A DNA stretch of 64,000 nucleotides from Mucilaginibacter rigui (GCF_014773275.1 NZ_JACWMW010000003.1:558001-622000); one strand, 5' to 3'; numbered from the stretch's first letter, positions 45,072-54,054 are shown. The notes: generated by a model not told the origin, from the letters alone. Numbers and translations are program-made.

Positions 45072-45995
45072 TTATTGTTTCTTTAAAGTATTTACATTAA
45101 TGTGCGGCCACATAATTTCTCCCTCTTTCATCGGTGGAAATTTAGGCATAAAGTTAAGATCTGCCTGTTGAGAGTATTGCAGTTGTTTAAATTTAGTTAC
45201 GCCATCTGCAAGTGTAACGTCTTCTATCCAATAAGTAGCCTGGAAACGGGTAGGGTCTACCGTTTTTTGTACAAACGGTATGTTAATGATAGCGCCGCCT
45301 GTAACTTGTGTATCAAGTTTAATAGTAGTTACATTGCCAATGTCTTGGCCTTCAATTGCCCTGCGTAAAGCCATGTTTACGTCCCTTGCAAAAAATTCGG
45401 TACGCGGGAAACCGGTAAAAGTGTATTGATCCAGATAACCCCGTAAAGGTGGTTCCCCAAAATCAATAGGTTGGCCTTCCAATGGTGGTATAACAGGCGC
45501 ACCAGTAGATTCTACAGCATCGCCCAATGCAACAACAACATCGCCGTGCGGGATGCTTGCCTGCCTTGCTATGGTAAAAAAGTGCTGCGGTATACTGGCT
45601 TTAAAAGGATCCTGGCCTTTATCGGGTTGTACCTGCACATCTTTCATATATAGCCACATGCCGTTTTCAAGGTGTAATACACCGCCGGTGGCTTTATCTT
45701 TTACAACAAGGTCATACATCAGCCCGGTAATAAACTGTATGTTATCGCCGCCGCGGTTTGGTACGGGTGCGCTAATGGGCGTAAAGGTTATGGTTTCAGA
45801 GTAATTTTGTACCAGCAGTTTAAAGCCTTTTATGCCTTTATTATTTGATGGTACGGCTATCATGTTCCAGCCCTGGTCGCCGTCCCAGGTGCCTGTAAGG
45901 CCGGCAAGGGGGCCAAGTTTCTGGGCAATCTCTTCCTGCGATCCACCTAAGCGGACGAAGCCTACGGGCAGGGTTTTTGAATTGTCTGTTGTCAT
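45072..45995 (-). CDS. Nitrobindin-like (heme-binding type) beta-barrel protein
   Basis: A 307-residue protein without a signal peptide. The opening LGPLAGLTGTWDGDQGWNMIAVP resembles the GxWxGxG start of nitrobindin/FABP-like barrels, and the rest is beta-rich (LLVQNYSETITFTPI, GVLHLENGMWLYMKDV). Such proteins are often labelled heme-binding, but I cannot point to a heme-ligating His with confidence. It is monocistronic with its own terminator. The substrate or ligand is unknown. Confidence 0.55.
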   Translation of the reverse strand: MTTDNSKTLPVGFVRLGGSQEEIAQKLGPLAGLTGTWDGDQGWNMIAVPSNNKGIKGFKLLVQNYSETITFTPISAPVPNRGGDNIQFITGLMYDLVVKDKATGGVLHLENGMWLYMKDVQVQPDKGQDPFKASIPQHFFTIARQASIPHGDVVVALGDAVESTGAPVIPPLEGQPIDFGEPPLRGYLDQYTFTGFPRTEFFARDVNMALRRAIEGQDIGNVTTIKLDTQVTGGAIINIPFVQKTVDPTRFQATYWIEDVTLADGVTKFKQLQYSQQADLNFMPKFPPMKEGEIMWPHINVNTLKKQ

Positions 45996-46126
45996 TGCGA
46001 TAAGGTTTAGGTATTACAGCCCTAATTTACAGGTAACGGAGTGGATATATAAAGCTGTTTTTAGCTTTTTTTAAGGTTATAAAAAGGCATTGGTTGATTG
46101 TGGCCTATGATCAAGGATTTTACCTC

Positions 46127-46159
46127 ACCGCCGGCGGTTTAATAGGTGCAACCCGGGTT
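46127..46159 (+). repeat. Two GC-rich palindromes upstream of the histidine kinase gene
   Basis: ACCGCCGGCGGT (46127-46138) and AACCCGGGTT (46150-46159) are perfect palindromes 11 bases apart in otherwise AT-rich DNA. They lie 67-99 bases before the kinase start. They may be regulator sites or a small hairpin; no known motif is recognised. Confidence 0.35.
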
Positions 46160-46225
46160 TAACGTCATTTATCCCCTTTATGGCACGTTCATGTACTTTA
46201 TCTTTTAATTTTATGATCAATTGCG

Positions 46226-47317
46226 TTGCTTTGGGCATATCAAACAATTAAAACCTTGAATAACAAGCCACACTTGTCCCTTTATTGGAAATGCCAGCTC
46301 ATCGGCTGGTCGCTTGCTGCGCTTTACTGGGGCTATACAGGTTTTATTGGCGGGGGCTTCAACTGGTGGTTCGGCATCCTGCAGTTTAGTACTGATGTTA
46401 CCCTTTATATTTTACTTACCCACCTGTACCGCAACTTTTCGTTACGGCATAATTGGCAAAATTTAAATCTTAACCAAACCGTAAAAAGGCTAATCCCGAC
46501 TGTAGTTATAATGGGCGTTGCCTATACATTAGTTACAATTGTAAAAATATACCTGTTACGAAAACTATTTGTACCTGGGTTTGAACAGCCTTTTTCTGTT
46601 TTTGCGGGCATTAATGGCAGCAGCGTATTTATTGCAGGTATCAGGCTAATGTCGATATGGTTACTGGCTTATCACATGTATCAATATGCGCAGCGCGAAA
46701 TACGGATAAACAAAGAGAATGCCCGGTTAGCCATCATCAGCAGGGATGCGCAGCTCAATAATTTATCGGCGCAGCTAAACCCACACTTCCTGTTTAACTC
46801 GTTAAATAATATTAAAGCGCTGGTTATTGACAACCCAAAGTCGGCAAGGCGGGCTATTGATCTGTTATCAGACTTGCTCAGGAATGCCCTTTACCAAAAG
46901 AACGGGCAGCTATCCACCATAAAAAGCGAAATGGACTTGGTAAACGATTACCTGGAATTGGAAAGGATGCGTATTGAAGATCGCTTGCAGCAACAAATCA
47001 ATGTCGAATACAATTTATCAGGCATAAATATTCCACAGTTTAGTATACAAACCCTGGTGGAAAATGCCATCAAACACGGTATAGCGCAGCAACCGGATGG
47101 AGGGACTATCTATATTAATATCACAGCAAAAGAAGGTTTTGTGAAAATAAACGTTGAAAACCCCGGTACTTTAAATGATGAACGTTTAACTACAGGCATC
47201 GGCCTGAAGAATTTACAGGAGCGCCTTCAGCTACAATATCAGGGCAATGCAAAGGTTGTAATTGCACAACAACCCAACGGAATGGTTTTAGCCACTATAT
47301 TGATCCCGCTATCATGA
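46226..47317 (+). CDS. LytS-type sensor histidine kinase
   Basis: A membrane histidine kinase of up to 363 residues. There is no ATG near the N terminus; TTG 46226 or TTG 46256 must start it, the latter giving 353 residues. Four hydrophobic segments occupy about residues 24-160. The His_kinase domain has LSAQLNPHFLFNSLNNIKAL with phospho-acceptor His187 (numbering from 46226). The ATPase domain has QTLVENAIKHGI and GIGLKNLQERL. It overlaps the response regulator gene by 4 bases. The short membrane domain has no recognisable extracellular sensor; such kinases sense membrane-level signals. Confidence 0.9.
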   Translation: MLWAYQTIKTLNNKPHLSLYWKCQLIGWSLAALYWGYTGFIGGGFNWWFGILQFSTDVTLYILLTHLYRNFSLRHNWQNLNLNQTVKRLIPTVVIMGVAYTLVTIVKIYLLRKLFVPGFEQPFSVFAGINGSSVFIAGIRLMSIWLLAYHMYQYAQREIRINKENARLAIISRDAQLNNLSAQLNPHFLFNSLNNIKALVIDNPKSARRAIDLLSDLLRNALYQKNGQLSTIKSEMDLVNDYLELERMRIEDRLQQQINVEYNLSGINIPQFSIQTLVENAIKHGIAQQPDGGTIYINITAKEGFVKINVENPGTLNDERLTTGIGLKNLQERLQLQYQGNAKVVIAQQPNGMVLATILIPLS

Positions 47318-48009
47318 TAAAGATAAGAGTTGTTATTATAGATGATGAGCGGGCAGCCCGGGATGAACTGAAAAGGTTGTTGGAAAACTACCGCGATTTT
47401 GAAATAGCAGGCGAGGCCCGTAATGCAGATGAAGCTAAAGCGATGATACAAACTCTGCAACCCGATCTGATATTCCTTGATATTCAAATGCCCGGTAAAA
47501 CAGGCTTTGATCTTCTGGAATCGCTTGAGAAAGTGCCGCAGGTAATATTCATCACCGCGTTTGACCATTATGCCGTAAAGGCCTTTGAGGTGAGTGCGCT
47601 TGATTACCTGATGAAACCCGTACGCGATGAACGATTTGAAAAAGCTATAACACAGGCCAGGGCAAAATTAGCTACCCATAAGGATGAACAGATCTTTGTA
47701 AAGGACAGGCATCAGTACCATTTTATAGCATGGCGTGATGTGTATTTAATAGAATCGATGGATAACTACGCGCGCCTGTATTTTAAGGATAAGAACGTTT
47801 TTCTGAAAAGCTCACTGAATGAGTTAGAGAAAAAATTGAACGGAGATACTTTTTTAAGAATAAACCGGGCGCAGATAATCAATATTGATTTTGTTGATAA
47901 AATAAGCGCCATGCAAAACGGACAGGTAAAATTAACACTAAAAACAGGCGGCGAATACGAAGCCTCGGCAAGACGGTCGGTAAAAATTAAAAACATGGGC
48001 CGCGTTTAA
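47314..48009 (+). CDS. LytTR family response regulator
   Basis: A 231-residue protein. Residues about 4-118 form the receiver domain, with IIDDERAARDELKRLL, the phospho-acceptor Asp56 in DLIFLDIQMPG, and ITAFDHYAVKAFEVSALDYLMKPV. Residues about 135-231 form a LytTR DNA-binding domain with FIAWRDVYLIESMDNYARLYF and RINRAQIINIDFVDKI. The ATGA overlap with the kinase gene shows they form one two-component system. The CocE-type hydrolase gene 23 bases downstream is a possible member of the same transcript. Confidence 0.93.
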   Translation: MIKIRVVIIDDERAARDELKRLLENYRDFEIAGEARNADEAKAMIQTLQPDLIFLDIQMPGKTGFDLLESLEKVPQVIFITAFDHYAVKAFEVSALDYLMKPVRDERFEKAITQARAKLATHKDEQIFVKDRHQYHFIAWRDVYLIESMDNYARLYFKDKNVFLKSSLNELEKKLNGDTFLRINRAQIINIDFVDKISAMQNGQVKLTLKTGGEYEASARRSVKIKNMGRV

Positions 48010-48032
48010 AACCAAATAATTTATTAGAATTC

Positions 48033-49754
48033 ATGAACAGGAAAAACTTCTGCATGGCTTTGCTATGCCTTATTTCAACCAACTTTTGCCTGGCCCAACA
48101 GGCAGATACCAGCCGGTATATTATACAGGATAGTGTGTTTATTAAAACTAAAGATGGGGCAACCTTATCGGCAGTTGTAGTGCGTAACAAAAAGCTTAAC
48201 AACAGGCAGCCTGCCGCTTTAATGTTTTTTATATACGCTAACCTGAAGCGCAGCCTTAAAGAAGCTAAATACGCAGCCGATCATGGGTATGTTGGTATAG
48301 TTGCCGATACACGCGGTAAACGTTTAAGCCCTGATAATATTGAACCCTACGAACATGAAGCCAGAGATGTGAATGCCGTTATTGACTGGATAGTTCAGCA
48401 ACCATGGAGCAATGGCAAGGTGGGCATGTATGGCGGCAGTTACTCGGGTTATGCACAGTGGGCGGCTACCAAGTACATGAACCCGGCCTTAAAAACGATT
48501 GTACCTTATGTAGCGGCCATACCCGGGCAAGGCCTGCCTATGGAAAACAATGTTTTTCTGAATGCGAACTACCAGTGGGCGTTTTATATTACTAATAACA
48601 AATACACTGATGATGAGGTTAATAATGATAGGGCACGCTGGCGCAGGTTACGTAACCGCTGGTACGAAAGCGGGGCGGCCTATCGTAAAATTGATAGTAT
48701 TGACGGTACGCCAAACCCATGGCTTCAGCGCTGGTTAAAGCATCCGTCGTACGATACCTACTGGCAGGCAATGGTGCCTTATAAACAGGATTTTGCCAAA
48801 ATAAACATCCCGGTTTTGAGTATTACAGGCTATTATGATGACGGCCAAATATCGGCCATGCATTATGTTAAAGAGCATTACAGGTATAACCCTAAAGCCA
48901 ATCACTATTTAATTATTGGCCCATACGATCATTTTGGGGCGCAGAAGGGTGGGGTACCTGTTCTGAGAGAGTATAAGGTTGATTCGGTAGCGTTGATCAA
49001 TACACCCGAGATAACATTTCAATGGTTTGATTATATAATGAAGGGGGCGGCTAAACCAGCTATCTTAAAAGATAAAATAAATTTTGAAGTGATGGGCGCC
49101 AACCAATGGAGGCATGTACCCTCGCTTGAGAAAATGGCAGATAAAACCTTAACCTTATACCTAACCAATAAAAAGGAACTGGCAAATTATATGCTATCAG
49201 CAGTGAAACCTGTTAAACCCGCAACTCTTACCCAGGAAGTTGACCTTGCCGACAGAAAAAACGCCAATAACGATTATTATCCCGACCCTATTATACGGGA
49301 TGTGAACCGCGAAAACGGGCTGTTTTTTATCACAAAACCTTTTGAAAAAGCAATAGCCGTAAACGGTTTTTTTACTGGCGAACTAAAAGCCATTATCAAT
49401 AAAAAAGATATGGATATAGGTGTTTCACTTTTTGAAGTAATGCCGGATGGCCGGTATTTTCAGCTTTCGTATTTTTTAGGCCGGGCCAGCTATGCAAAAG
49501 ATATGAGTGTGCGGAAATTACTGCACCCCGGCCAGGTAGAAACTATTCCATTTGAGCAGACAAGGATGATAAGCCGCCAGCTAAGCAAAGGCAGCAGGTT
49601 AATGGTAGTGTTAAATATTGATAAAAACCCTTTTGCCCAAATCAATTATGGCACGGGCAAGGATGTAAGCGACGAAACCATCAGCGATGCCAAAGTACCG
49701 CTTAAAATTAAATGGCTTAACAGTAGTTTTATAAAAGTGCCGGTATCAGAATAG
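48033..49754 (+). CDS. CocE/NonD family (S15-like) secreted hydrolase
   Basis: A 573-residue protein with a signal peptide (about 1-22, ending CLAQ). The catalytic alpha/beta-hydrolase domain shows VGIVADTRGKRLS, the nucleophile elbow GMYGGSYSGYAQW with Ser136, an acid region around ITGYYDDGQ, and the GPYDHFG His motif. The C-terminal part (about 370 on) is the jelly-roll domain of the X-Pro dipeptidyl peptidase/CocE family. Members cleave esters, amide bonds or prolyl peptides; the substrate here is not predictable. It follows the LytS/LytTR pair closely and ends before a strong inverted repeat. Confidence 0.88.
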   Translation: MNRKNFCMALLCLISTNFCLAQQADTSRYIIQDSVFIKTKDGATLSAVVVRNKKLNNRQPAALMFFIYANLKRSLKEAKYAADHGYVGIVADTRGKRLSPDNIEPYEHEARDVNAVIDWIVQQPWSNGKVGMYGGSYSGYAQWAATKYMNPALKTIVPYVAAIPGQGLPMENNVFLNANYQWAFYITNNKYTDDEVNNDRARWRRLRNRWYESGAAYRKIDSIDGTPNPWLQRWLKHPSYDTYWQAMVPYKQDFAKINIPVLSITGYYDDGQISAMHYVKEHYRYNPKANHYLIIGPYDHFGAQKGGVPVLREYKVDSVALINTPEITFQWFDYIMKGAAKPAILKDKINFEVMGANQWRHVPSLEKMADKTLTLYLTNKKELANYMLSAVKPVKPATLTQEVDLADRKNANNDYYPDPIIRDVNRENGLFFITKPFEKAIAVNGFFTGELKAIINKKDMDIGVSLFEVMPDGRYFQLSYFLGRASYAKDMSVRKLLHPGQVETIPFEQTRMISRQLSKGSRLMVVLNIDKNPFAQINYGTGKDVSDETISDAKVPLKIKWLNSSFIKVPVSE

Positions 49755-49761
49755 TTAATTT

Positions 49762-49804
49762 ATACACACGCGTTGTTGTTATGAAATAAACGCTGCGTGT
49801 GTAT
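49762..49804 (+). repeat. Perfect 10-base inverted repeat after the CocE-type gene
   Basis: ATACACACGC (49762-49771) pairs with GCGTGTGTAT (49795-49804) across a 23-base loop. It begins 8 bases after the stop codon and may end or stabilise the transcript. No T-tract follows. Confidence 0.5.
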
Positions 49805-49889
49805 GCCGGGTAGGTAACCAGTTTACACATAAATGATAATTTATTTGTAGCTATCCATTAAGTTTGCCCGTACAGAGTACTATATATAA

Positions 49890-50579
49890 ATGACACACAT
49901 CCTTGATAACCCCATTTACAACGCACTTAAAACCGGTAACAAAAAACTCGCAATAGGAGATGGGCAAATAAGCATCTTTCGGCGGGATGTAGCACCCTTT
50001 GCCGGGATGAAGAGTAACAGTGAAGATGACTTTAAGGCAATAACCGCCCTGTGCGACCATATAAATCCAGTTGTAATTTTTACCCCGGTAAAACTAAATA
50101 TCCCAACAAATTGGGAGGTGGCAAGGGCGTTTGATATGCTTCAAATGGTATATGAAGGACCAATACCGGTAAAGTCAACCACGAAACAAATAACAGACCT
50201 TGACGAAAGCCACATACCGCAAATGCTGGAGCTTACGCAACTTACCAAACCGGGGCCGTTTTTAGAACGTACCATTGAGTTTGGAAATTATACTGGTATT
50301 TTTGAAGATGGCAAGCTGGTATCTATGTTGGGGCAGCGTATGCAGCCATTGCCGTATATAGAAATAAGCGCTGTTTGTACCCATCCCGGTCATTTAGGGA
50401 AAGGTTATGCAGGTATGCTCCTGAACGAGCAGATAAAAAGGGTTATTAAGGCTAATGGTATCCCGTTTTTGCATGTACTGGCAGATAATGATCAGGCCAT
50501 AAGGGTTTATGAGCGTGTAGGTTTTAGAACCCGCAAACCAATTTTTGGTTATGTTTGTAATATCATAAAAGATGCGTAA
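49890..50579 (+). CDS. GNAT family N-acetyltransferase
   Basis: A 229-residue protein with an N-terminal half of unclear fold and a C-terminal GNAT domain: YTGIFEDGKLVSMLGQRM, then YIEISAVCTHPGHLGKGYAGMLLNEQI, where the acetyl-CoA pyrophosphate loop lies, and a final IRVYERVGFRTR. The arrangement matches the FR47-like group. Acceptor unknown. Its stop codon shares one base with the start of the following small gene, so they are translated together. Confidence 0.87.
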   Translation: MTHILDNPIYNALKTGNKKLAIGDGQISIFRRDVAPFAGMKSNSEDDFKAITALCDHINPVVIFTPVKLNIPTNWEVARAFDMLQMVYEGPIPVKSTTKQITDLDESHIPQMLELTQLTKPGPFLERTIEFGNYTGIFEDGKLVSMLGQRMQPLPYIEISAVCTHPGHLGKGYAGMLLNEQIKRVIKANGIPFLHVLADNDQAIRVYERVGFRTRKPIFGYVCNIIKDA

Positions 50580-50782
50580 TGCCCTGGAGAAACGGAGATT
50601 ACCCTCCATCATATAAAAACCTGCCAAAACCTATCCGAGATAAAGCGGTAGAAATTGCCAATGCGCTTTTAACAGATAAACATATGGAAGAAGGCGCGGC
50701 CATTGCCATCGGCGTAAAAAACGCGAAGGAATGGTACAAAAACCACAACGACGAAAATAAAGCCGATCAGATGCCCGAGTAG
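50579..50782 (+). CDS. Small ChaB-like protein
   Basis: A 67-residue soluble protein beginning MPWRNGDYPPSYKNLPKPIRDKA. This and the following VEIANALL...EEGAAIAIGVKNAKEWYKN match the ChaB-like small protein pattern common in stress-related loci. Function is not established. It is coupled to the upstream GNAT gene (TAATG) and overlaps the convergent NIPSNAP gene by 16 bases. Confidence 0.68.
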   Translation: MPWRNGDYPPSYKNLPKPIRDKAVEIANALLTDKHMEEGAAIAIGVKNAKEWYKNHNDENKADQMPE

Positions 50783-51564
50783 TCTGTTGGTACCAGCATG
50801 GTTGATGTTATTTTTGATACAAGCAGGGCGTCGGCATATTCAGGTACGGCACTGATCCTTTTCCATTCGGGGTCGTCAACAAAAGCTTTCCAGTGGGCAG
50901 CCTTATCTTCCATATCCTTAAATGTAACCATGTAAGTTAGGTTTGGCCTGTCGTTGCCAAAAATGGTTTCGCCAAAAAATACCGGTTTAAAGCCCAGCCG
51001 TTTAAAAATATCAATCTCTCCTTTATCGTTAAACATTTCTATTTTCTTTTTACCGGCAGCCTCGCTTGCGCTTTTATATTGGCGCAACTCAAAAATGCGT
51101 TGCTCGCGCGGCGGGATCTGTTTAATGCGCATGTGCATAAAAGCCTGCATTAAAGAAGTATCCATGCGCTCAAATGCGGGGTTGTTTGCAGGAGCGTTCA
51201 GGAAAGCGGCACCTTTGGCCCAGTATTCCTTATCGTTTTCCAGGGCGTAGTTTAAGCCCGCGTAACGCTCATAAACATTATAAGGTATTAATATATATAG
51301 TTTTGTTTGCCCTGCCGGGTTCAGCTCTGTAAAAACCCCCACTGGCTCATGAAGCTCTTTTCTTACTTTCGGCACAAAAACATCCCGGTAAAAATCCTCG
51401 GTGGTTTTTTGCTGCTCCACGCTTTTAAAGGTATATACTCTTAATTCGTAATGTTCGCGGTACGGTGGTCTGTTAAATTCGGGTTTTGCCATAGCTGCTG
51501 CGGGTGTAATAGCGGCTGCTGCGCCACTTATTAATGATCCTTTTACGAACGAGCGTCTTTTCAT
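50767..51564 (-). CDS. Tat-exported NIPSNAP family protein
   Basis: A 265-residue protein. The N terminus MKRRSFVKGSLISGAAAA is a twin-arginine signal (RRSFVK). Two NIPSNAP-type ferredoxin-like modules follow: about 38-145, beginning YELRVYTFKS, and about 158-262, beginning IFELRQYKSA and ending DDPEWKRISAVPEYADALL. Tat export implies folding, perhaps with a cofactor, before secretion. Biochemical function of bacterial NIPSNAP proteins is poorly known. The 3' end overlaps the convergent small gene. Confidence 0.87.
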   Translation of the reverse strand: MKRRSFVKGSLISGAAAAITPAAAMAKPEFNRPPYREHYELRVYTFKSVEQQKTTEDFYRDVFVPKVRKELHEPVGVFTELNPAGQTKLYILIPYNVYERYAGLNYALENDKEYWAKGAAFLNAPANNPAFERMDTSLMQAFMHMRIKQIPPREQRIFELRQYKSASEAAGKKKIEMFNDKGEIDIFKRLGFKPVFFGETIFGNDRPNLTYMVTFKDMEDKAAHWKAFVDDPEWKRISAVPEYADALLVSKITSTMLVPTDYSGI

Positions 51565-51602
51565 TATTTAAAAATTGGTAGGCCTAATATAGGTATATTA
51601 TC

Positions 51603-51869
51603 CTACTCAAAATCTTCGTCATCGTCACTATCTTCTTCGGGCACATAATTGGTTATAGCCTGGCCTATGGCGTTAACTTCGGGGTCGTTATCAAACAGCG
51701 GCATTTCGGTTTCAGGGTTTAGCTTTATCCAAAGGTTTTCGGTGTCTTTTTCTATTTTGCCAAACTCGGTACCGGCCTTAAATATGGTATAAATATTATC
51801 TTCTTCCGGAAAAACGGAATAAACCACTCCATTCACCAGTACATCAAACGGCTCTTGTAACTCTTGCAT
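51603..51869 (-). CDS. Small acidic protein of unknown function
   Basis: An 88-residue soluble protein (MQELQEPFDVLVNGVVYSVFPEEDNIYTIF...) ending in an acidic tail of Asp and Glu (PEEDSDDDEDFE). I do not recognise a named family. The compact beta pattern (VLVNGVVYSVFP, IYTIFKAG, LWIKLNP) and normal codon use support a real gene. It lies 38 bases upstream of the NIPSNAP start on the same strand, with a short spacer. Confidence 0.65.
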   Translation of the reverse strand: MQELQEPFDVLVNGVVYSVFPEEDNIYTIFKAGTEFGKIEKDTENLWIKLNPETEMPLFDNDPEVNAIGQAITNYVPEEDSDDDEDFE

Positions 51870-51969
51870 ACTATATTATTAAACGGCGCAATTTACCATT
51901 TTTACAATTATAGCCGTAAAACCATACAAAAGTTTACCATTGTGTTGCTTTTTTAATGGCATACTTGCT

Positions 51970-51977
51970 TACATTTG
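51970..51977 (+). promoter_or_regulatory. -7 promoter element of the fabF-type gene
   Basis: TACATTTG matches TAnnTTTG, with TTG at 51945-51947 as a possible -33 about 22 bases earlier. This gives a leader of roughly 57 bases before ATG 52040. Confidence 0.45.
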
Positions 51978-52039
51978 CGCCCACAATTGCACAGGCGCGG
52001 GTATTAAAACTTTGGCCGGTTTTTAGCAGTTAATTAAGC

Positions 52040-53278
52040 ATGAAAAGAGTTGTTATTACGGGCCTGGGTGTAGTATCGCCGGCCGGGAACGATATGAAAA
52101 GTTTTTGGACCAACATTGTAAACGGGCGCAGTAACGCGGCCAACATTACACGTTTTAACGCCGGAAACTTCAAAACCCATTTTGCCGCCGAGATAAAAGA
52201 TTTTGTAATGGCCGAGCATCTTGACCGTAATGAAATTAAACGCAGCGACCTGTATAGCCAGTACGCTTTAGTTGCTGCAAAGCAAGCCATTGACGATTCG
52301 GGCTTTGAACTGGATAAAATGTCGCCGTTTGATGTGGGCGTAATATTAGGCTCGGCACAGGGTGGCTTTGAAACTTTTGAACAACAGGTGAGGGAATTTG
52401 CCGCTAACGACTTTAATCCGCATTTTAACCCTTTCTTTATCCCTAAAACGCTGATCAATATGGCAGCGGGCCTTATCTCTATCAAATATGGTTTTATGGG
52501 CATTAACTTCTCTGCCGTCTCTGCTTGTGCTTCAGCAAATACCGCCATTATGGATGCGCTGAATTACATCCGCTGGGGTAAAGCCAAAATTATTATAACA
52601 GGCGGTGCCGATGCGCCTATCAGCGAAGCCTCAATAGGTGGTTATAACGCCTTAAAAGCATTGTCAACCCGTAATGATTCGCCTGAAACTGCCTCACGCC
52701 CCTTTGATGTGGAACGCGACGGCTTTTTAATGGGCGAGGGGGCCGGGATACTGGTATTTGAAGAATACGAACATGCCGTTGCCCGTGGCGCAAAAATTTA
52801 TGCCGAAGTAGCAGGCGCCGCCATGACGTCTGATGCTTACCACATCACTGCCACTCATCCCGAAGGTAAGGGCGCTATACAGGGAATGAAGTTTGCCCTG
52901 CATGATGGCGGCCTGAATGCTGAAGATGTAAACTACGTGAATGCCCATGCCACCTCAACATCAGTAGGCGACCTGAGCGAGGCCAGGGCTATAAACGCAG
53001 TGTTTGGCGGTAATAAAGACTTTTCGGTAAGCGCTACCAAATCTATGACAGGTCACCTGTTAGGTGCTGCCGGCGCAATCGAATCTATCATTGCGGTAAA
53101 AGCTATTACCGATGGTATTATCCCGCCAACCATCAATACACATACTATTGATCCGGAAGTGCCAGCGGGCTTACACATTGTTATTAAAGAGGCCATCAAT
53201 AAAAAAGTTAATGTGGCTTTAAGCAATACCTTTGGTTTTGGCGGCCACAATGGTATAGCGCTATTTAAAAAGGTGTAA
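52040..53278 (+). CDS. fabF: Beta-ketoacyl-ACP synthase II
   Basis: A 412-residue thiolase-fold enzyme with the complete Cys-His-His set: Cys163 in VSACASANTAI, His303 in VNAHATSTSVGD and His339 in SMTGHLLGAAGA. It begins MKRVVITGLGVVSPAGNDM and ends NTFGFGGHNGIALFKK, as KAS II proteins do. It condenses malonyl-ACP with acyl-ACP in fatty acid elongation. It is not next to acpP or other fab genes here, so it may be a second copy for a special lipid; the start is preceded by its own promoter-like box. Confidence 0.93.
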   Translation: MKRVVITGLGVVSPAGNDMKSFWTNIVNGRSNAANITRFNAGNFKTHFAAEIKDFVMAEHLDRNEIKRSDLYSQYALVAAKQAIDDSGFELDKMSPFDVGVILGSAQGGFETFEQQVREFAANDFNPHFNPFFIPKTLINMAAGLISIKYGFMGINFSAVSACASANTAIMDALNYIRWGKAKIIITGGADAPISEASIGGYNALKALSTRNDSPETASRPFDVERDGFLMGEGAGILVFEEYEHAVARGAKIYAEVAGAAMTSDAYHITATHPEGKGAIQGMKFALHDGGLNAEDVNYVNAHATSTSVGDLSEARAINAVFGGNKDFSVSATKSMTGHLLGAAGAIESIIAVKAITDGIIPPTINTHTIDPEVPAGLHIVIKEAINKKVNVALSNTFGFGGHNGIALFKKV

Positions 53279-53312
53279 GCGCTTGTAGCACCTTTTTAAT
53301 ATATTTATACCG

Positions 53313-53894
53313 ATGGATCACAGCCTTTTGCTCAGCAGTATTGCCACACACGTTACGCTTGATAAAGCCGAGGAGGAATACCTTATTTCTCTGCTGCATT
53401 ATAAAAAGGCTAAGCGTAAGCAATTTGTATTAGAAGAAGGCGATATCAGCTCAAAAGTAGTCTTTGTTACATCAGGTTGCCTGCGCAGCTATGCCGTTGA
53501 TAAAAATGGTACCGAACACGTTCTGCAGTTTGCCCCATCAGGCTGGTGGATAGTGGATATGCGCAGTTATATAACCGGCGAACCCGCCCGCTTAAATATT
53601 GATGCCATTGAAGATACCGAATACCTGTTCTTCCATAAAACCGATTTTGAAGAACTGAACCTTAAAGTGCCCAAATTTGAGCGATTTAACCGCATACTGG
53701 GGCAAAATGCGATTGCTACTTATCAGCATAGGCAAATAGATAACGCTATCTTCGCTGCTATGGAGCGTTACGCAAACTTTTGCCAGCTTTACCCGTCCCT
53801 TATTAAAACCCTTCCGCAAAAACAGGTGGCATCTTATATTGGTGTTACCCCCGAGTTTTTAAGTAAGATGTTGAATACGCAGATCGTTAAATAA
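53313..53894 (+). CDS. Crp/Fnr family transcriptional regulator
   Basis: A 193-residue protein with an N-terminal cyclic-nucleotide-binding-like beta roll (about 20-120, KRKQFVLEEGDISSKVVFVTSGCLRSYAV...VLQFAPSGWWIVDM) and a C-terminal helix-turn-helix (LPQKQVASYIGVTPEFLSKML). The phosphate-binding cassette of true cAMP receptors is not evident, so it probably senses something else or nothing. It lies 35 bases after fabF and just before the quinone-defence genes, whose upstream region carries three phased repeats that it might bind (inference). Confidence 0.88.
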   Translation: MDHSLLLSSIATHVTLDKAEEEYLISLLHYKKAKRKQFVLEEGDISSKVVFVTSGCLRSYAVDKNGTEHVLQFAPSGWWIVDMRSYITGEPARLNIDAIEDTEYLFFHKTDFEELNLKVPKFERFNRILGQNAIATYQHRQIDNAIFAAMERYANFCQLYPSLIKTLPQKQVASYIGVTPEFLSKMLNTQIVK

Positions 53895-53940
53895 TACGCC
53901 CTGCAATACAATAATCACACAATCAAGTAATTGCACCCTC

Positions 53941-54005
53941 CTCTTAATCTACATTAAGTTTTCCTCTTAACCTGCCATAAGTATTGGCATTAACCTACAT
54001 TATTG
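53941..54005 (+). promoter_or_regulatory. Three 23-bp-phased repeats upstream of the pirin promoter
   Basis: TTAATCTACATTA (from 53944), TTAACCTGCCATA (from 53967) and TTAACCTACATTA (from 53990) share a common pattern and start exactly 23 bases apart. The first two sit in the dyads CTTAAT-N4-ATTAAG and CTTA-N8-TAAG. The third abuts the presumed -33 element (TTG 54003-54005). This looks like an array of regulator sites. Confidence 0.55.
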
Positions 54006-54033
54006 GGCTGCGAGCTCTTACACGGTATCTTTG
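54003..54033 (+). promoter_or_regulatory. Promoter of the pirin / dioxygenase / hydrolase operon
   Basis: TTG (54003-54005), 20 bases, then TATCTTTG (54026-54033) is a consensus Bacteroidota promoter. The ATG at 54055 would have a leader of about 15 bases. Confidence 0.6.
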
Positions 54034-54054
54034 TTATATCAAATCGAAAGAGAT

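Noticed and set aside
52030..52548. A 172-codon open frame antisense to fabF
   Set aside because: It lies wholly within the well-supported fabF frame, has no family features and is a codon-bias shadow.
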